Part shown: one piece after another, positions 14,201-23,998 of the stretch
Layout: each line of letters starts with the position of its first letter
Numbering within the stretch: position 1 is the stretch's first letter
Origin: Cyanophora paradoxa
Lineage: Eukaryota; Glaucocystophyceae; Cyanophorales; Cyanophoraceae
Direction of reading: 5' to 3'
NCBI GenBank assembly: GCA_004431415.1
Contig: QPMI01000533.1
Span: 124,001 to 188,000, forward strand
Length of the DNA stretch: 64,000 nucleotides
The notes under the pieces: generated by a model
Databases searched by the model: none
What the model was told of the DNA's origin: nothing
The model's input: only the letters and a program-made list of their open reading frames with translations
Made by a program: the position numbers and the translations under genes

Positions 14201-15829
14201 AAATATAAAAGATACAAATGTCAAAAACCAGATGTCATAAAAGATATAAAGTCACGATACATTATGCAGATGTCAAAACAAGCCTAGGCCTAGGCCTGAC
14301 ACCCGGATCCGCGATTGCTATTTCAAGAAAGAAAGCGCGTGCGCACCGGAGGAGGTCGCGGGCGTCAAACTCGGATTGCGCCGCGTCGTCGTCGTCGTCG
14401 TCGCCGCCGTCGCCGTGGGCTTGGGCGTCGGGGCCGTCAGACGCGGGGCGCTTCCTCGCGGCGTGCGGCGCCCTCTTCGAGGAGCGCGAGCGCTCGTAGT
14501 AGTCCATCTCGAGGTGCTCGAAGATGTCGCCGAGGCCCGCCGCCTCGGCGCTGACCCGCGCGCACGTCCCGCGCAGCCGCTGCCCGCCGCTCGAGCTAGC
14601 GGCAAGCTCGCAGTCCGCCTCCGAGGCGACGCCCAGCACGCGGACCATCAGGCCGGCCAGCATCTCGTCCACCTCGCGAGTCTGGCGGCCGCGGGCCGGA
14701 ATCGACGCCGGCGCAGGGCAGCGCCTGCAAGAACGCGAGTGAGCCGAACGAAAATCTCCCCTGCCCAGCTGGCTGCTCTGCAAAATTTAAAAGTATGGAG
14801 GCGGGGGCGCACCACGTCTGGCCCCCGACCAGGATCCTGCAGAAAAAAGCACAGTTGAGAATTCGAAGAAAATAGTGCCCCCTGGGCAGCCCCCGCAGTG
14901 CTGGTGTCTAGAGACTGTGGCTGGTACTTAAGCTTCACCAAAAACAAATAGTGCAACAAGCGAATATTAGAATTAACGACGGGATCGAAAAACGATGTCT
15001 AAAATATTAAGCGGAAAAAGAAGTACTAGTAAATTTTCATTAGCATGATGTACACGAACGCATGCGCACGTTCCCGGGGCGATGGGCAGGCTTCGCCCTT
15101 TCTCCAGCAGAATATCAATGCGGTCGGGCGAGCCGGAGCAGTCGACGGCCAGAACCGCGGATTCAACGTCGAGGTCCACAACTGTTTAAGAGCCGGTTAT
15201 GGTCAGGAACGCTATTGAAAGGCACGTGCACAAGGAGTATAAATTTGATTATGATTTTAAAACCCGAATATACACGGGGGCGCGTCATGATCACCTGGTG
15301 CTTTCTGGACAGCGTTGAGAGTGTACCGCACTTGCAGCCCGGACAAATCCACGAAGTTCTTTGCGGTGTGCCAGTGGACGTGGCCTGTCGCGTGGTTCCT
15401 CGTCCGCTTCGCGTCCCAGCCAAGGAACCGATGAGGCGCCGCTCCGGTCGCCCGCCGCACGAAGGCCCCGGAGGGAGCTGCGGGCCGGGGCGTTCGCAGT
15501 GCTTAGCTAATAGCGAAGCTAGCGCTAGCTATAGTGCCGTCACATACAGACCGTCGGAAGTTTATGCAGGAGAGAATAGCGCGCGGGGCCGCGGATATAC
15601 AGATAAGCGCACCGGTACCTAGGGCTCCGAAGCCATCGTGCACGTGATAGCGAAGCGGCTGCGCTGTGGTCTCCGATTTGTGGCCAGAGGACTGCTTCGC
15701 CTCTCTGGCGTCGCACACGCGCGGCGCGGCCGAAGCCGCGAGGACCGCAACCGCAACGAGGAGGAGCGCCGGCACCGGCACGCGTCCGTATGCGGTCGCC
15801 GCCGCCGGCCGCTCGCGCCGCCGGCGCAT
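2298..15829 (-). CDS. giant kelch/beta-helix surface protein, left copy
   Basis: Multi-exon gene read right to left. It starts at the Met of [15 protein letters not shown], a basic stretch followed by the hydrophobic core [10 protein letters not shown], a clear signal peptide. It ends with a membrane helix ([17 protein letters not shown]) just before TAA at 2298-2300. Order: two conserved exons (15250-15480, 15060-15180); an acidic exon (14330-14730); helical and beta-rich exons (11100-14100); fibronectin-like segments (9350-10750); a (T/P)SP linker (8985-9210); kelch-like repeats (6890-8980); a domain with [14 protein letters not shown] (5400-6800); a Pmp-like right-handed beta-helix with GGAVAIL and GGGLF motifs (3450-5280); a Cys-rich piece ([11 protein letters not shown], near 3150-3200); and the tail. 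It is predicted to be a type I cell-surface or secretory-pathway protein with a large extracellular part; ligand unknown. No in-frame stop was found in recognisable exons, so the copy looks intact. Exon borders are approximate. Confidence 0.75.
6890..8990 (-). other. kelch cassette of the left copy
   Basis: Exons read with kelch-type repeats, for example [10 protein letters not shown] (near 8290-8350), [13 protein letters not shown] (near 7930-7970), [12 protein letters not shown] (near 7800-7840) and [10 protein letters not shown] (near 7375-7400). Kelch repeats form beta-propeller blades. Unlike the flanks, this block aligns poorly with its counterpart at 40735-43105. Confidence 0.65.
8985..9210 (-). 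repeat. (T/P)SP-rich linker repeat, left copy
   Basis: Tandem GGGCGTCGGC/GGGCGTTGCGG-type units encode [10 protein letters not shown]-like repeats on the minus strand. Such linkers are usually extended and O-glycosylated in algal surface proteins. The left copy has more PSATPS units than the right copy. Confidence 0.8.
14875..14948 (-). repeat. dispersed repeat, copy B
   Basis: Reverse-strand copy of the repeat at 1461-1531, within an intron of the left surface-protein gene. It is matched by copy C at the same intron position in the right arm. Confidence 0.75.
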
Positions 15830-16000
15830 CGTTAGCCGCGGGCTGTTAACGTCTCTCCGCGGCCCCCCTGCGCTGCCAGGCTGCACGCCGCGGCCGGGGC
15901 AAGAGGCTGGTTTGCTCTTTGCTAATATAACCGCTGAAGGGAAGCCGGGCGGCCGGATATATATCGATAGCGCAACCGCTGCGAGCCTGCGACGTATGTA

Positions 16001-17105
16001 CGTACGTAATAGTACGGTAATACTACGTATACTCCGCCGCCGCGCAACTACGTACGTACGTATACTACGGTATACTCGCCGCCTAGCCTTAGTAGCCAAG
16101 TAGTACGGAAGGGTCGGTGCGCGGCCGTGCGCCCACTGCGCCGGCGCCGCGGCCCGCGGCCGCGGGCTGCGGGCCGGCGCGGGTCCGGGGCCTCCGGGCG
16201 CGGCCGGCGGCCGCTCGCGATCGGACTCTATCATCGGAGGCCTAGGCTGTCCGACGGTCTCCGACCCTCGGACCGACGTCGACTCCGGATCTGAGTCTCC
16301 GATCGCGACGGTCGTTTCGGATCCGGGAAATCGGCGGGAATCCGCCGGGCCGCGGCCGGGCTCGGAGAGCCTCGAGCTCGGAGGCTGGTCGGAGCTGTCG
16401 TTCCGGGCTCGGAACCAGTTCGATTCCCAGTGACTCAGTGAAATTTCCCACTAGTACTCGTCGTCGTACTCGAAGTACCTTCTAAGAGGCCATTCCGAAG
16501 TTCAAGATCATTGACAGTTCGACTCTTCGCGATCATTACCGGTAGACAGTTCGACTCTTCGCGATCAAGATCATTGACAGTTCGACTCTTCGCGTGGCGA
16601 GTCACTGGCGACGCGACGCGCGTGCACGTGCCACGGTGGGCATGCGCGCCGCATTGCGCGGGCCAGCGCGGCCGGCGCGGCGGCCCGCCGGGCCCGGCGC
16701 GCGCCCGGCGCGGCGCGGCGGCGCGCGCCGGCCGGGCCCGGCGGGCCGGTGGCGGGCGCCGGCGGCCGGGCGCCGCGCGGGCCGGCGGCGGGCCGGGCCG
16801 CCGCGCGGGCGGCCCGGGCCCCGGGCCCCGGGGGCCGGGGGCCCGGGGCCCGCCGGCGCCCGCTAGCGCTCGGCTGGTCCCCCCGCCCGGGCCCACGCCG
16901 CCCACGTGCACGGTGCACGGCCCCTGGGAGAGATATCGATAGGAACGTTTGAATGTTGCAGACGGCTACTAGTAGCCTGGGCCGCTGCCTGGCAATTGCA
17001 AGCCTGCTAAAAGCTACAACTCACAGCGGTACGCTTGTATGGGGAAGAACTTCGCCGGAGGTTTGGTGCAACTTCCCCAAAAGTACTAGTACTCCAGATT
17101 CTCCA
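16001..17105. other. spacer, promoter side of left gene, no gene seen
   Basis: Holds TACGTACG-rich palindromes (15990-16080), GAC/GTC-rich DNA (16240-16350), a direct repeat of ATCATTGACAGTTCGACTC-type sequence (16508-16590) and a GC-only island. No exon could be supported. Confidence 0.45.
16650..16870. repeat. GC-only palindromic island
   Basis: About 200 bp almost free of A and T, built from overlapping GGCC, CCGG, GCGC and CGCG words, including CCCGGGCCCCGGGCCCCGGG. It can fold on itself extensively. Open frames across it are meaningless low-complexity sequence. Confidence 0.8.
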
Positions 17106-17342
17106 AATAATTGTAGGATTGCCGCGTATACGTAGTTGAATTGCCAAATTCGACCGGGAAAAAAACCGGACTTGCCGTGGCGATCAATTGCCGAAACTCT
17201 GGTTTTCTTCTATGGCGCCATACAAAAGCGGCCGTTTAGCCCTATCCACTAGTACGCCCTATCCTATCCACAAGTTCGGCCTCTCGTCAATATACGGCAA
17301 TTTGAATCATCGGCTAAAAAAGCAATCCTACAGTAATTGCTT
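17106..17342. repeat. possible MITE-like element
   Basis: AATTGTAGGATTGC near 17108 is met by its near-complement GCAATCCTACAGTAATT near 17320, bounding about 235 bp of non-coding DNA. It is small, has no gene, and no clear target duplication was identified. Confidence 0.4.
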
Positions 17343-17879
17343 CTAGCTATTGTAACATGTACAGCAACATCATATATATAGCTTAAAACCATGCATGCGC
17401 ATTCGCGTATGCATAAGACATTGCATATGCATAACGATCCTTGTCAGGCAGGGATTTAGGGTCCTTTTTTCTGGAAAGTCTGCTGCACTCGGTGCACGAT
17501 GGTCCTAAGAAGAAAGGATCATCGGATCAACTAGATTACAGTTGCCGGACCAGACCCTTCGGGGCATGGGGACGCCCTCTAGATCTAGAGGGCTGCAGCG
17601 AGCAGAGCTGACGCCCGCTAACGGGCGCCAGGTGCTACGTCTCCGGAATAGCTATTTGCGAGTGTAGCCACATCACTAAAAAGTCGGTTCGTGAATACGA
17701 GAAACAGGTCCGGTCCTCAGATTTCGTCGGAAGTCGGCCATCGATATATATCCGATCGCGATGAGGTCGACGTCCTCAGCTCCTCGCCCGTCACGCGCCC
17801 GCGCGCTCAGGCGCGAGCTGAATTCCAAGCCCAATTGCAAGACAGCCCGGATCTGACATCGGTTCTAATTAGATTCTAA
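17343..17879. other. spacer without a gene
   Basis: Contains ATGCAT-rich DNA (17390-17440) and an 18-bp perfect palindrome, CCCTCTAGATCTAGAGGG, near 17576. No supported exon. Confidence 0.4.
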
Positions 17880-19010
17880 TACAAAAGCGCTCGCCAGTGT
17901 GGAGGATGCGGCGGAGGTGCCCCCCCGCCACTCGCGCCCGCTCCTCGCTCCGCACCAGCGCCGCCTCCGCCGCCTTCCGACGCGAGACTGCCCAGGCTTG
18001 GTGGCCGCCGCGGGCCGGCCGGTTTGGGTCCAGGCTTCGCGATCGGAGGATCGGAGGATCCGGATCATACCGCAGTTGTTGAGTAGAAGGGCGGGGAAAG
18101 AAGGGGGGCCGGGGTGTGGGGGGGGGGGGGGGGGGGGGAGGGGGAAGGAGGGGAGGCCTAGGGGGAGGGGGAGGACTAGGGGATGAGGAGGATGAGGAGG
18201 GGAATCGGGTGGGGGGGGGGGGGGGGGCGGGCGTTGGCGGACCGTCCCGCGACGCGCTCGCACGCGTACCCCCCTGCAGGTCGGCATGCTGATACCACGA
18301 GGGGGGAGGGATATAATATGCTGGTTCGGAGGGAGAAGGGGGGGCGGGGTGCGCAGGGCAGCCTGGCAGGGTGACGGACCGCCGTTTGTAATTATTATAT
18401 TAATGTACTCGTGCAAATTCGAATTCGGTATGCTTATGCCAAGCTGCGGGGTACATGTACAGAGATGCGGACGCAGATCTAGATTTAGAGGGTGGGGCGG
18501 GGCGCGAGCGGAGCGCTAGCGCTAGCGCGGGCCGCGGCCGGGCGAGCTCGAGGGGCGGCATAAACCCCTAGTTTGAGGTTGTCGCCTCGAGCTCCGATCC
18601 GCCCTCCGATTCAACCGAAACGAAGATGCGAGCGACTGCAGGAAAGTCGGCGGATGTACATGTGCCACGGTGATCGGGCGGTCGCCGAGCGCGCGTAGGC
18701 CTAGGACGCTAACGCGGGCGGCCGTGAACGGACGCGTTCCGTCGTGGTCTGCAGGCCAGCTGCAGGTTCTCCAGGCGCTGATCTATAAGCTACGCGATGG
18801 CCCAGTTGCTGTGTGATCATGATCATGAGCGCCCCGGCCCCGCCGCGGCGCCGCGAATTCGAATGCGAAAGCGCGTGCGCTCGAGGTGAGCCGAAACAAC
18901 TCCGGATCCCCGGAGCGGGAAGTTTCACAGCAATCATGATCACCTCGCGATCGACTCAGCGGCGATATCGCGATAGTAAAAATAGAGCTTCGAAGCTCGA
19001 AGCCGTACGA
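17880..19010 (-). pseudogene. broken inverted copy of the histidine kinase gene
   Basis: On the minus strand this segment matches separate parts of the kinase gene at 50758-62700: about 18560-19010 matches 51095-51445, including the intron at 51142-51249; about 18390-18460 matches the LGISMPNLHEYIT exon near 52310-52360; and 17885-18000 matches the exon at about 55504-55610 (LVRSEERARVAGEDL). Sequence between these parts is deleted or replaced by poly-G tracts and rearranged pieces. Keeping an intron shows a DNA-level duplication, not a retrocopy. It lacks the histidine, ATP-binding and receiver exons, so it cannot make a kinase. Confidence 0.85.
18117..18240 (+). repeat. poly-G tracts
   Basis: Two long G runs (about 18119-18138 and 18211-18227) separated by G-rich DNA. 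They correspond to C-rich intron tracts of the intact kinase gene near 52400-52530 and could form G-quadruplexes. Confidence 0.7.
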
Positions 19011-19452
19011 ACCGTAGTACTACGGTAGGTCGTACGCGTGGACCGGCGTACGCGTGGTCCGGAGTCCGGAGTCCGGAGTCCGGACTCGCCGTGGCCCAGT
19101 CAGTGGAGACTCTGAGACCACGAAGTCTGTGACGGACTAGCCTACTGTAGAACTAGTTGGGGAAGGGAAAATCACTTCCCCTGTCCCTGTCCCTCGGGCC
19201 CAACCCTACCCCAAATCCCATTTCCCCGACCTCCGCAAAACCCGGGCCGCGCGGTACACCCTGAAAGCCCATCCCCAGGGGACCCCGAAACCGTGTCTCC
19301 CGGTCCCGTCCGACCAAAGGGTGATCCAGGAACAGGCACCAACACCCGGGACAAAAACGGGTCCAGCGACGCACAGGGAGCAGATATACGGGCCAGACCA
19401 GTTCGAGGTCGTTGCGCGCATCATGCCCGACATTCCGTTCTGCGAGAGCTAG
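19011..19452. other. spacer without a gene
   Basis: Contains GTACGCGTGG and GGAGTCC repeats (19030-19085) and C-rich low-complexity sequence. It ends at the target duplication of the transposon. Confidence 0.4.
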
Positions 19453-19457
19453 GCCGG
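19453..19457 (+). repeat. target site duplication, left (GCCGG)
   Basis: GCCGG directly precedes the transposon terminus TGTAGTGCGCC and is repeated exactly after the other terminus at 29608-29612. Four- or six-base alternatives do not match, so the duplication is 5 bp, the size range of retroviral-type integrases. Confidence 0.8.
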
Positions 19458-19566
19458 TGTAGTGCGCCAAATAAAATGGCGCGCCATCTTATTTTTATGG
19501 CGCACGCTTTTGAGCCATCGCAGAAAAAAATGCGCCGGCCAGCGCAGCCGGAGCTTGCGTTGGGGG
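19458..19566 (+). repeat. left terminal inverted repeat of transposon
   Basis: Begins TGTAGTGCGCC and ends in TTGCGTTGGGG. It is complementary to 29499-29607 with only a couple of differences (AAAAAAATGCGCC against AAAAAAAGGCGCC, and one extra T near the inner end). It contains GGCGCGCC and TTTTATGGCGCACGC, likely transposase contact sequences by position. Confidence 0.9.
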
Positions 19567-19681
19567 GGTTACTACGACTCGCAGCGTATGATGCAATAGT
19601 ACTATACTACTAGGCTAGTAGGTAGTGCGCACAGCAGCAGCCGGCAGACAGCACTGCGGCAGCGGGCGGGGCGGTCCGCAC

Positions 19682-22600
19682 ATGGCGCCCAAGAAGGGCA
19701 AAGTGGCCAAGCAAGGGCCTTACTACGACCAAAGGTTCGATACTCTTGAGCTGTGATGCGAAGGCGCGCACCGGGCGCCGCGCTGATCATGATGCCCGAC
19801 CGCGCGTGCACCTTGCCCGTGACGCAGCGACGGTGACCATCGAGGTCGAGGGAGGCACGGGATGGCCTGCGGAGCTCATGAAGGATGCGGAGCGGCAGCT
19901 CCGCTTCACGCAATCCGTCGGACCTGCGGGCCTGGACCTGTACTTCTACGATCCGGAGGCGGACACCCTCGATCTGAGGACTGCGTCTCGGAAGCTGCCG
20001 AAGCTCAGTCCCGGATGTTTCTTCTACGTCGTGCGGCGGGACATGCAGCCAGCGCACGAGGACGGCGACAGCAACGCCGACCCCGAACTTGTGAAGCTCA
20101 TGAAGCGCGGCAAGGCGCAGCAGCCGGTTCAGGCGGCGACTTCGTCGGACTCGGCGCAGCTGAGTTCGCTCGTGGAGGTGTTGCGCTTGCAGGTCCAGAC
20201 ATCCGTCGGAGCTGCGCTCGCCTCTGCAGGTGAACCTCGAGCAAAGAAGAGGGCGGCGACAGGCGCGAACTACCTGAAGGAGGACACGGATGGCAAGCGC
20301 GGCACTGGGGACTGCAACACGGCACGGGACGTCGTGCGGCTACTGTGGGACGAGCCGATCGAGGGATCGGGGGGGGAGTACACTCCGGAGACATGCCCGC
20401 GAGCCTGGCTGTTTCTGAAGGTGCCGTCCCTTCATTTCAGTTATCGAGCTAGAATTTAAGTTTATATCTCGAGCTCACGCTCTCTCGCGGATGCAGAAGT
20501 GCGGGGCGGCACCCGCAAAACGCACGACACGCTGAGCAGACTGCGGCCGCTGCTCACCCCATTCGACAAGAAGGACCTCAGCCACCTTCAATCCCTCACG
20601 AGATGCAAGAAAGAGATCTATTTTCATAACATTGAGAACATGTGCGTGCGTTGAAGATGGGGCAACGATGCCACGCCCCTGATGCGTACACTCCGAACAG
20701 ACTGTGCATTCTAAGGATGAGGAAAGCGGAGCAGGAGGTGCCGGACGACCACTACAAGCTTGAGGGCATCTCGCGACCCGGCATTCTGGATGTCGCCGAC
20801 TTCATCCTAGGGACTCACAAGCTGACGGCGATGGAGGAGAACGTAGCCGGCTGGATGGATGGCAAGGACAAGGTGGACAGCGGAGAGTGAGCAAGAGTTC
20901 CATTATTTCGAGCAACACATACGAAACTGACCGGTGGAAACAATTTACCACGCAGGTACAAGGCGACCGGGGCGAAGAGGAAGGCCAATTGCAAGAAGAA
21001 GCAGGAAATCGAACATCACGACTCGTGCGAAGGTACGCGACGCTGTTCCAACGCAATCCCAACGCATATTTCAACACCTCTCAACGCATACGTTGATTGA
21101 CATACGATGAATAGTGTTGACGTAATCAACTTCCCTCCGTGTTGGCACAAGGCTCACGCGCACTTTTGCACTTGCAGAGCCGGCAAGGAAAGTGGCAGAG
21201 CAGAAGGGCAAGGCACGCGTCCGCGCCCCCCCGACAGACGAAGGTGCGCAATGTGTACAACGCATGCACAACGCATCGAAAACGCAAGCGTTGGTATTGC
21301 GTTGGTTGATTGCGTTGCAAAGATACAGCGCAATTTTCGTTGATTCCGTGCCCGCAGAGTCCGACGAGGAGGATGACGTAGAGGACAAGCTCGAGGACGA
21401 CAACGAGAGCGGGAATGAGGACGAGGACGAGGGCGAGGACGAGGGCGAGGACGAGGACGAGGACGCAGAGGCGGCAAGCTCGAGGAAGCGCAACCGCAAG
21501 GCAGAGACGAAGGGTCAGGAGGCGAAGCAGGAAAAGCAGAAAGCAGGGAAGCGCAAGAAGCAGGAGAAGGAGATGGAGAAGGAGGCGAAGAAGCCCAAGG
21601 CCGCAGCAATGACAGAGAAGGTGCAGTCTTAAAAACGCAATCTGTGCCAGTCCCGGGCATAGTGCAGAGTTTTAATACCGCAGCACAGAAGGAGGCCGAG
21701 GCGAAATCGAAGGAGAAGGGCAAGGCGGCGGCAGCGAAGAAGGCCGCAGCAGAAAAGCAGGCCGCAAAAACGGCGGAGCAGGCAGCAGCACAGGAAAAGG
21801 TGCAGTGTTGCGCGGCACTCTCTGCGAGCGTTCCGGGCCTGGGGAACAGTTTTAATAACGCAGCGCAGAAGGAGGCCGAGAAGAAAGCGAAGGAGAAGGA
21901 GAAGGCGGCGGCAGCAAAGAAGGCTGCAGCCGAGAAGGAGGCCGCGAAAACGAAGGCGCAGGCAGAGGCTGCCGCGGCAGCACAGGAGAGGGTGCAGTTT
22001 TTCGCGTCACTCTGTGCGAGCGCCTGGCATAGGAAAGAGTTCTAATCACGCAGCGCAGAAGGCGGCCGAGAAGAAGTTGAAGGAGAAGGACAAGGCGGTG
22101 GCAGCGGAGAAGCTGGCAGAGGCGCCTGCAGAGAAGAGCCGAAAGAAGAGGAAGGCTGCATATGAGCTGGCGGCGGAGCCAATAATCCCAAATCCCCGAC
22201 AGCTGCCGCCCTTCCCAAGCTTCTCAATCCTGGAAAGCAGAGCAGCTTTCGGCAGCTTCGCAGCAAGGCAGAGCGCGCAAAAGCCAAGTCAGGCGGAGAG
22301 AGTCCACTCGCCCCCAAGATACTCCCTCCCGCCCGGGCCGGTTGGCCTACGTAAACCAGGAAACCGGGTGCGCACGGGCAGTCCTCGCAAATTATTATAC
22401 AATCGGTACTGTAATAAATCAGACTGTAATTATACATGTGCAGCTCGAACTCTACAGACGGCGGCTCGATCCTGGAGCTTTCATCCAAACCCTTTCTCAG
22501 GCGAGCATAGCATTGCAACGCATACTCAACGCTTGCGTTGTACATACGTTGATGTAGCGTTGTTGTAAATCAGAACGGAGAAACCTCTCAGTCTCAGTCG

Positions 22601-23998
22601 TGCTCAGCACTTCATCCGCGAACAAGAGCACATAAGTGCATACGATGCGAAGTCGTCGTATCTGTGCTTCACAAAGCCCAACGACGACCTCCCTCCGGGC
22701 TCGGAGCAAGTTGTTGCGGTATGGGATCACCAACCAGGGGTGACGTCGCACCCCTGGAGGCTGTGCAACACGCACAAGTACGCCCAGCTCGAACCCCGTC
22801 TCGCAGCGGAGACATCGTCGGGGGGAGGCCCCCTCGTTGTGGTCATTGAGTGGCCGCGGGATGACCCCATCATCATCGGGGCCGCCATTAAACAGGGGGA
22901 CGAGGTTGTCCAATATATGACGCCATACATATTTCAGCCAGTCAAACAGGATGACGGTGGCAGGAAACGGGGCAAGCGTGAAGTCGTCCCCGTCGCCGTC
23001 GATGACACATTTCTAGACGCTGTCCGAACCTGCAGCACTCCCACGCGGTATGCAATGCCCCATTCACGTCACAAATATTCAGATAATGTCTGCAGGTTGA
23101 ACGTCGCAGAAGGAGCCGCAGAGGATGCCCGCCCGCAACTCTCGAGACCCATTCTGAGGCGAGCATAACTTTTCAACGCTTACACAACGCTTTCCAGCGC
23201 TAACGTTGATATTGCGTTGCCGTGTTTCAAATGCAGAACGGACAAAAAGCTGTATGTCCAGCCGTCTCCGGAAGACGGCGGCGGTGTTGTGTGCGTGCAA
23301 CGGCATATTTTGTGGGCATTGCGTTATTACTTACACGTCTTGGCAGAGATGTGAACCACGCGTTGAGGCCTCACCCGATTTTGTGGCACCTGGGTGGGGC
23401 CGCATTTCCAAGAAGGCCCTCGCAGATGAGGTGGCAACGCACATCTGGAACGGACGGAAACAGATCGTGAAAACAGTTCTCAAGCTGCGATGGCCGCCGC
23501 ATTTCGATCTCGAGCCACGAACGCGTCTCGTGGTTCGCGGCAGGAGGAGTACGGAGAGAGAACACACCATCCTCGTGCCATTCGACCAGTCCAAGACAGC
23601 ATACGGACAGGCACCCGGGCGCGTCCTGCACTTCGACACATCCACGGTTTACTACGTGCAGTACGCTCAGGTAGAGCTCGATTGGGATGCCGAGTACGAA
23701 CTCTTCCTAGCCCTGCAGGTAACTACGCAATTCCAATGCATGCGTTGCGTTTCCGCTGCTCACGTGTTGGATGCAGCACGAGGAGACGGACGCCGAGGGC
23801 GAGATGACTTTTGCACTTCGGAATGGCCCCGCGGTCACTGTAGGAAAGGTGGAGGATCGCAGGACCTTCCGCCGTTCTATCTCGTACCGGCCACACCCGC
23901 GGCCGCTGCGTGGCGAAATATCGGACTTCAACGAGGGAACAGTGGAGGGCAAGGACAACTGGTGGCACAAGTGGGACATCTTCATGCTCAAGAAGTAG
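19682..23998 (+). CDS. transposon gene A, unknown function
   Basis: Multi-exon gene ending in FMLKK and TAG (23996-23998). A start at ATG 19682 (MAPKKGKVAKQG) is plausible, but the phase from there into the next exon is not solved. Exons: 19828-20420 (GLDLYFYDPEADTLDL, then LVEVLRLQVQTSVG); about 20495-20640; about 20716-20886; 20952-21032; 21178-21243; 21358-21620, a strongly acidic D/E run followed by K/E-rich sequence; three tandem K/A/E-rich coiled-coil exons from 21689; 22575-23047; 23092-23158; 23237-23284; about 23347-23718; and 23777-23998. Basic, acidic and coiled-coil parts suggest a nuclear DNA- or protein-binding accessory protein. I recognise no catalytic domain. It converges with the integrase gene of the same element, so it is probably needed for transposition. 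Confidence 0.65.
21033..21177 (+). repeat. dyad-bearing intron of transposon gene A
   Basis: A GT-AG intron of 145 bp packed with CAACGC and GCGTTG-like words (TCCAACGCAATCCCAACGC, then CAACGCATACGTTG). The neighbouring intron at 21244-21357 has the same words. Confidence 0.75.
21244..21357 (+). repeat. dyad-bearing intron of transposon gene A
   Basis: A 114-bp GT-AG intron with repeated CAACGC and GCGTTG words (ACAACGCATGCACAACGC, AACGCAAGCGTTGG). It separates the exon ending in PPTDE from the acidic exon starting SDEEDDVED. Confidence 0.75.
21621..22058 (+). repeat. tandem triplication of an intron-exon unit
   Basis: Introns at 21621-21688, 21800-21868 and 21992-22058 (68, 69 and 67 bp) are similar. 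Each starts GTGCAGT, contains AGAGTTTTAATA-like or AGTTCTAATCA-like sequence near its 3' end and ends CGCAGCRCAG. Each is followed by an exon starting AAGGMGGCC that encodes a K/A/E-rich repeat (KEAEAKSKEKGKAAAAKKAA and variants). Whole intron-exon units of about 110-190 bp were therefore duplicated in tandem. Confidence 0.85.
22501..22574 (+). repeat. probable GC-AG dyad intron
   Basis: A 74-bp segment starting GCGAGCATA and ending AATCAG, filled with CAACGC and GCGTTG words. Its start and end resemble the intron at 23159-23236, and both are followed by AACGGA. The upstream exon (GGSILELSSKPF) is in a compatible phase, though its own upstream boundary is unsolved. Confidence 0.6.
23159..23236 (+). 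repeat. GC-AG dyad intron
   Basis: A 78-bp intron starting GCGAGCATAAC and ending AAATGCAG. Phase across it is exact (QLSRPIL, split Arg, TDKKLYVQPSPE), so the donor really is GC. The interior has CAACGC/GCGTTG dyads. It looks like a sister of the intron at 22501-22574. Confidence 0.8.
23719..23776 (+). repeat. short dyad intron of transposon gene A
   Basis: A 58-bp GT-AG intron with CAATGCATGCGTTGCG in its middle. It joins ELFLALQ to HEETDAEGEMTF in phase. Confidence 0.8.

Larger units (their letters stand above)
1870..16000 (-). repeat. left arm of giant inverted duplication
   Basis: Read on the minus strand, this arm matches about 33560-48300 on the plus strand over essentially its whole length, including introns, the promoter-proximal leader (from about 15997) and the 3' flank beyond the stop codon (to about 1870-2000). 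Similarity is high in exons and lower and gapped in introns. The arms are separated by about 17.5 kb. The outer limit is fuzzy because similarity fades gradually. Confidence 0.9.

Noticed and set aside
16571-16918. Overlapping long open frames on both strands in the GC island
   Set aside because: All six frames are open with Arg/Pro/Gly/Ala-only translations, which is compositional.
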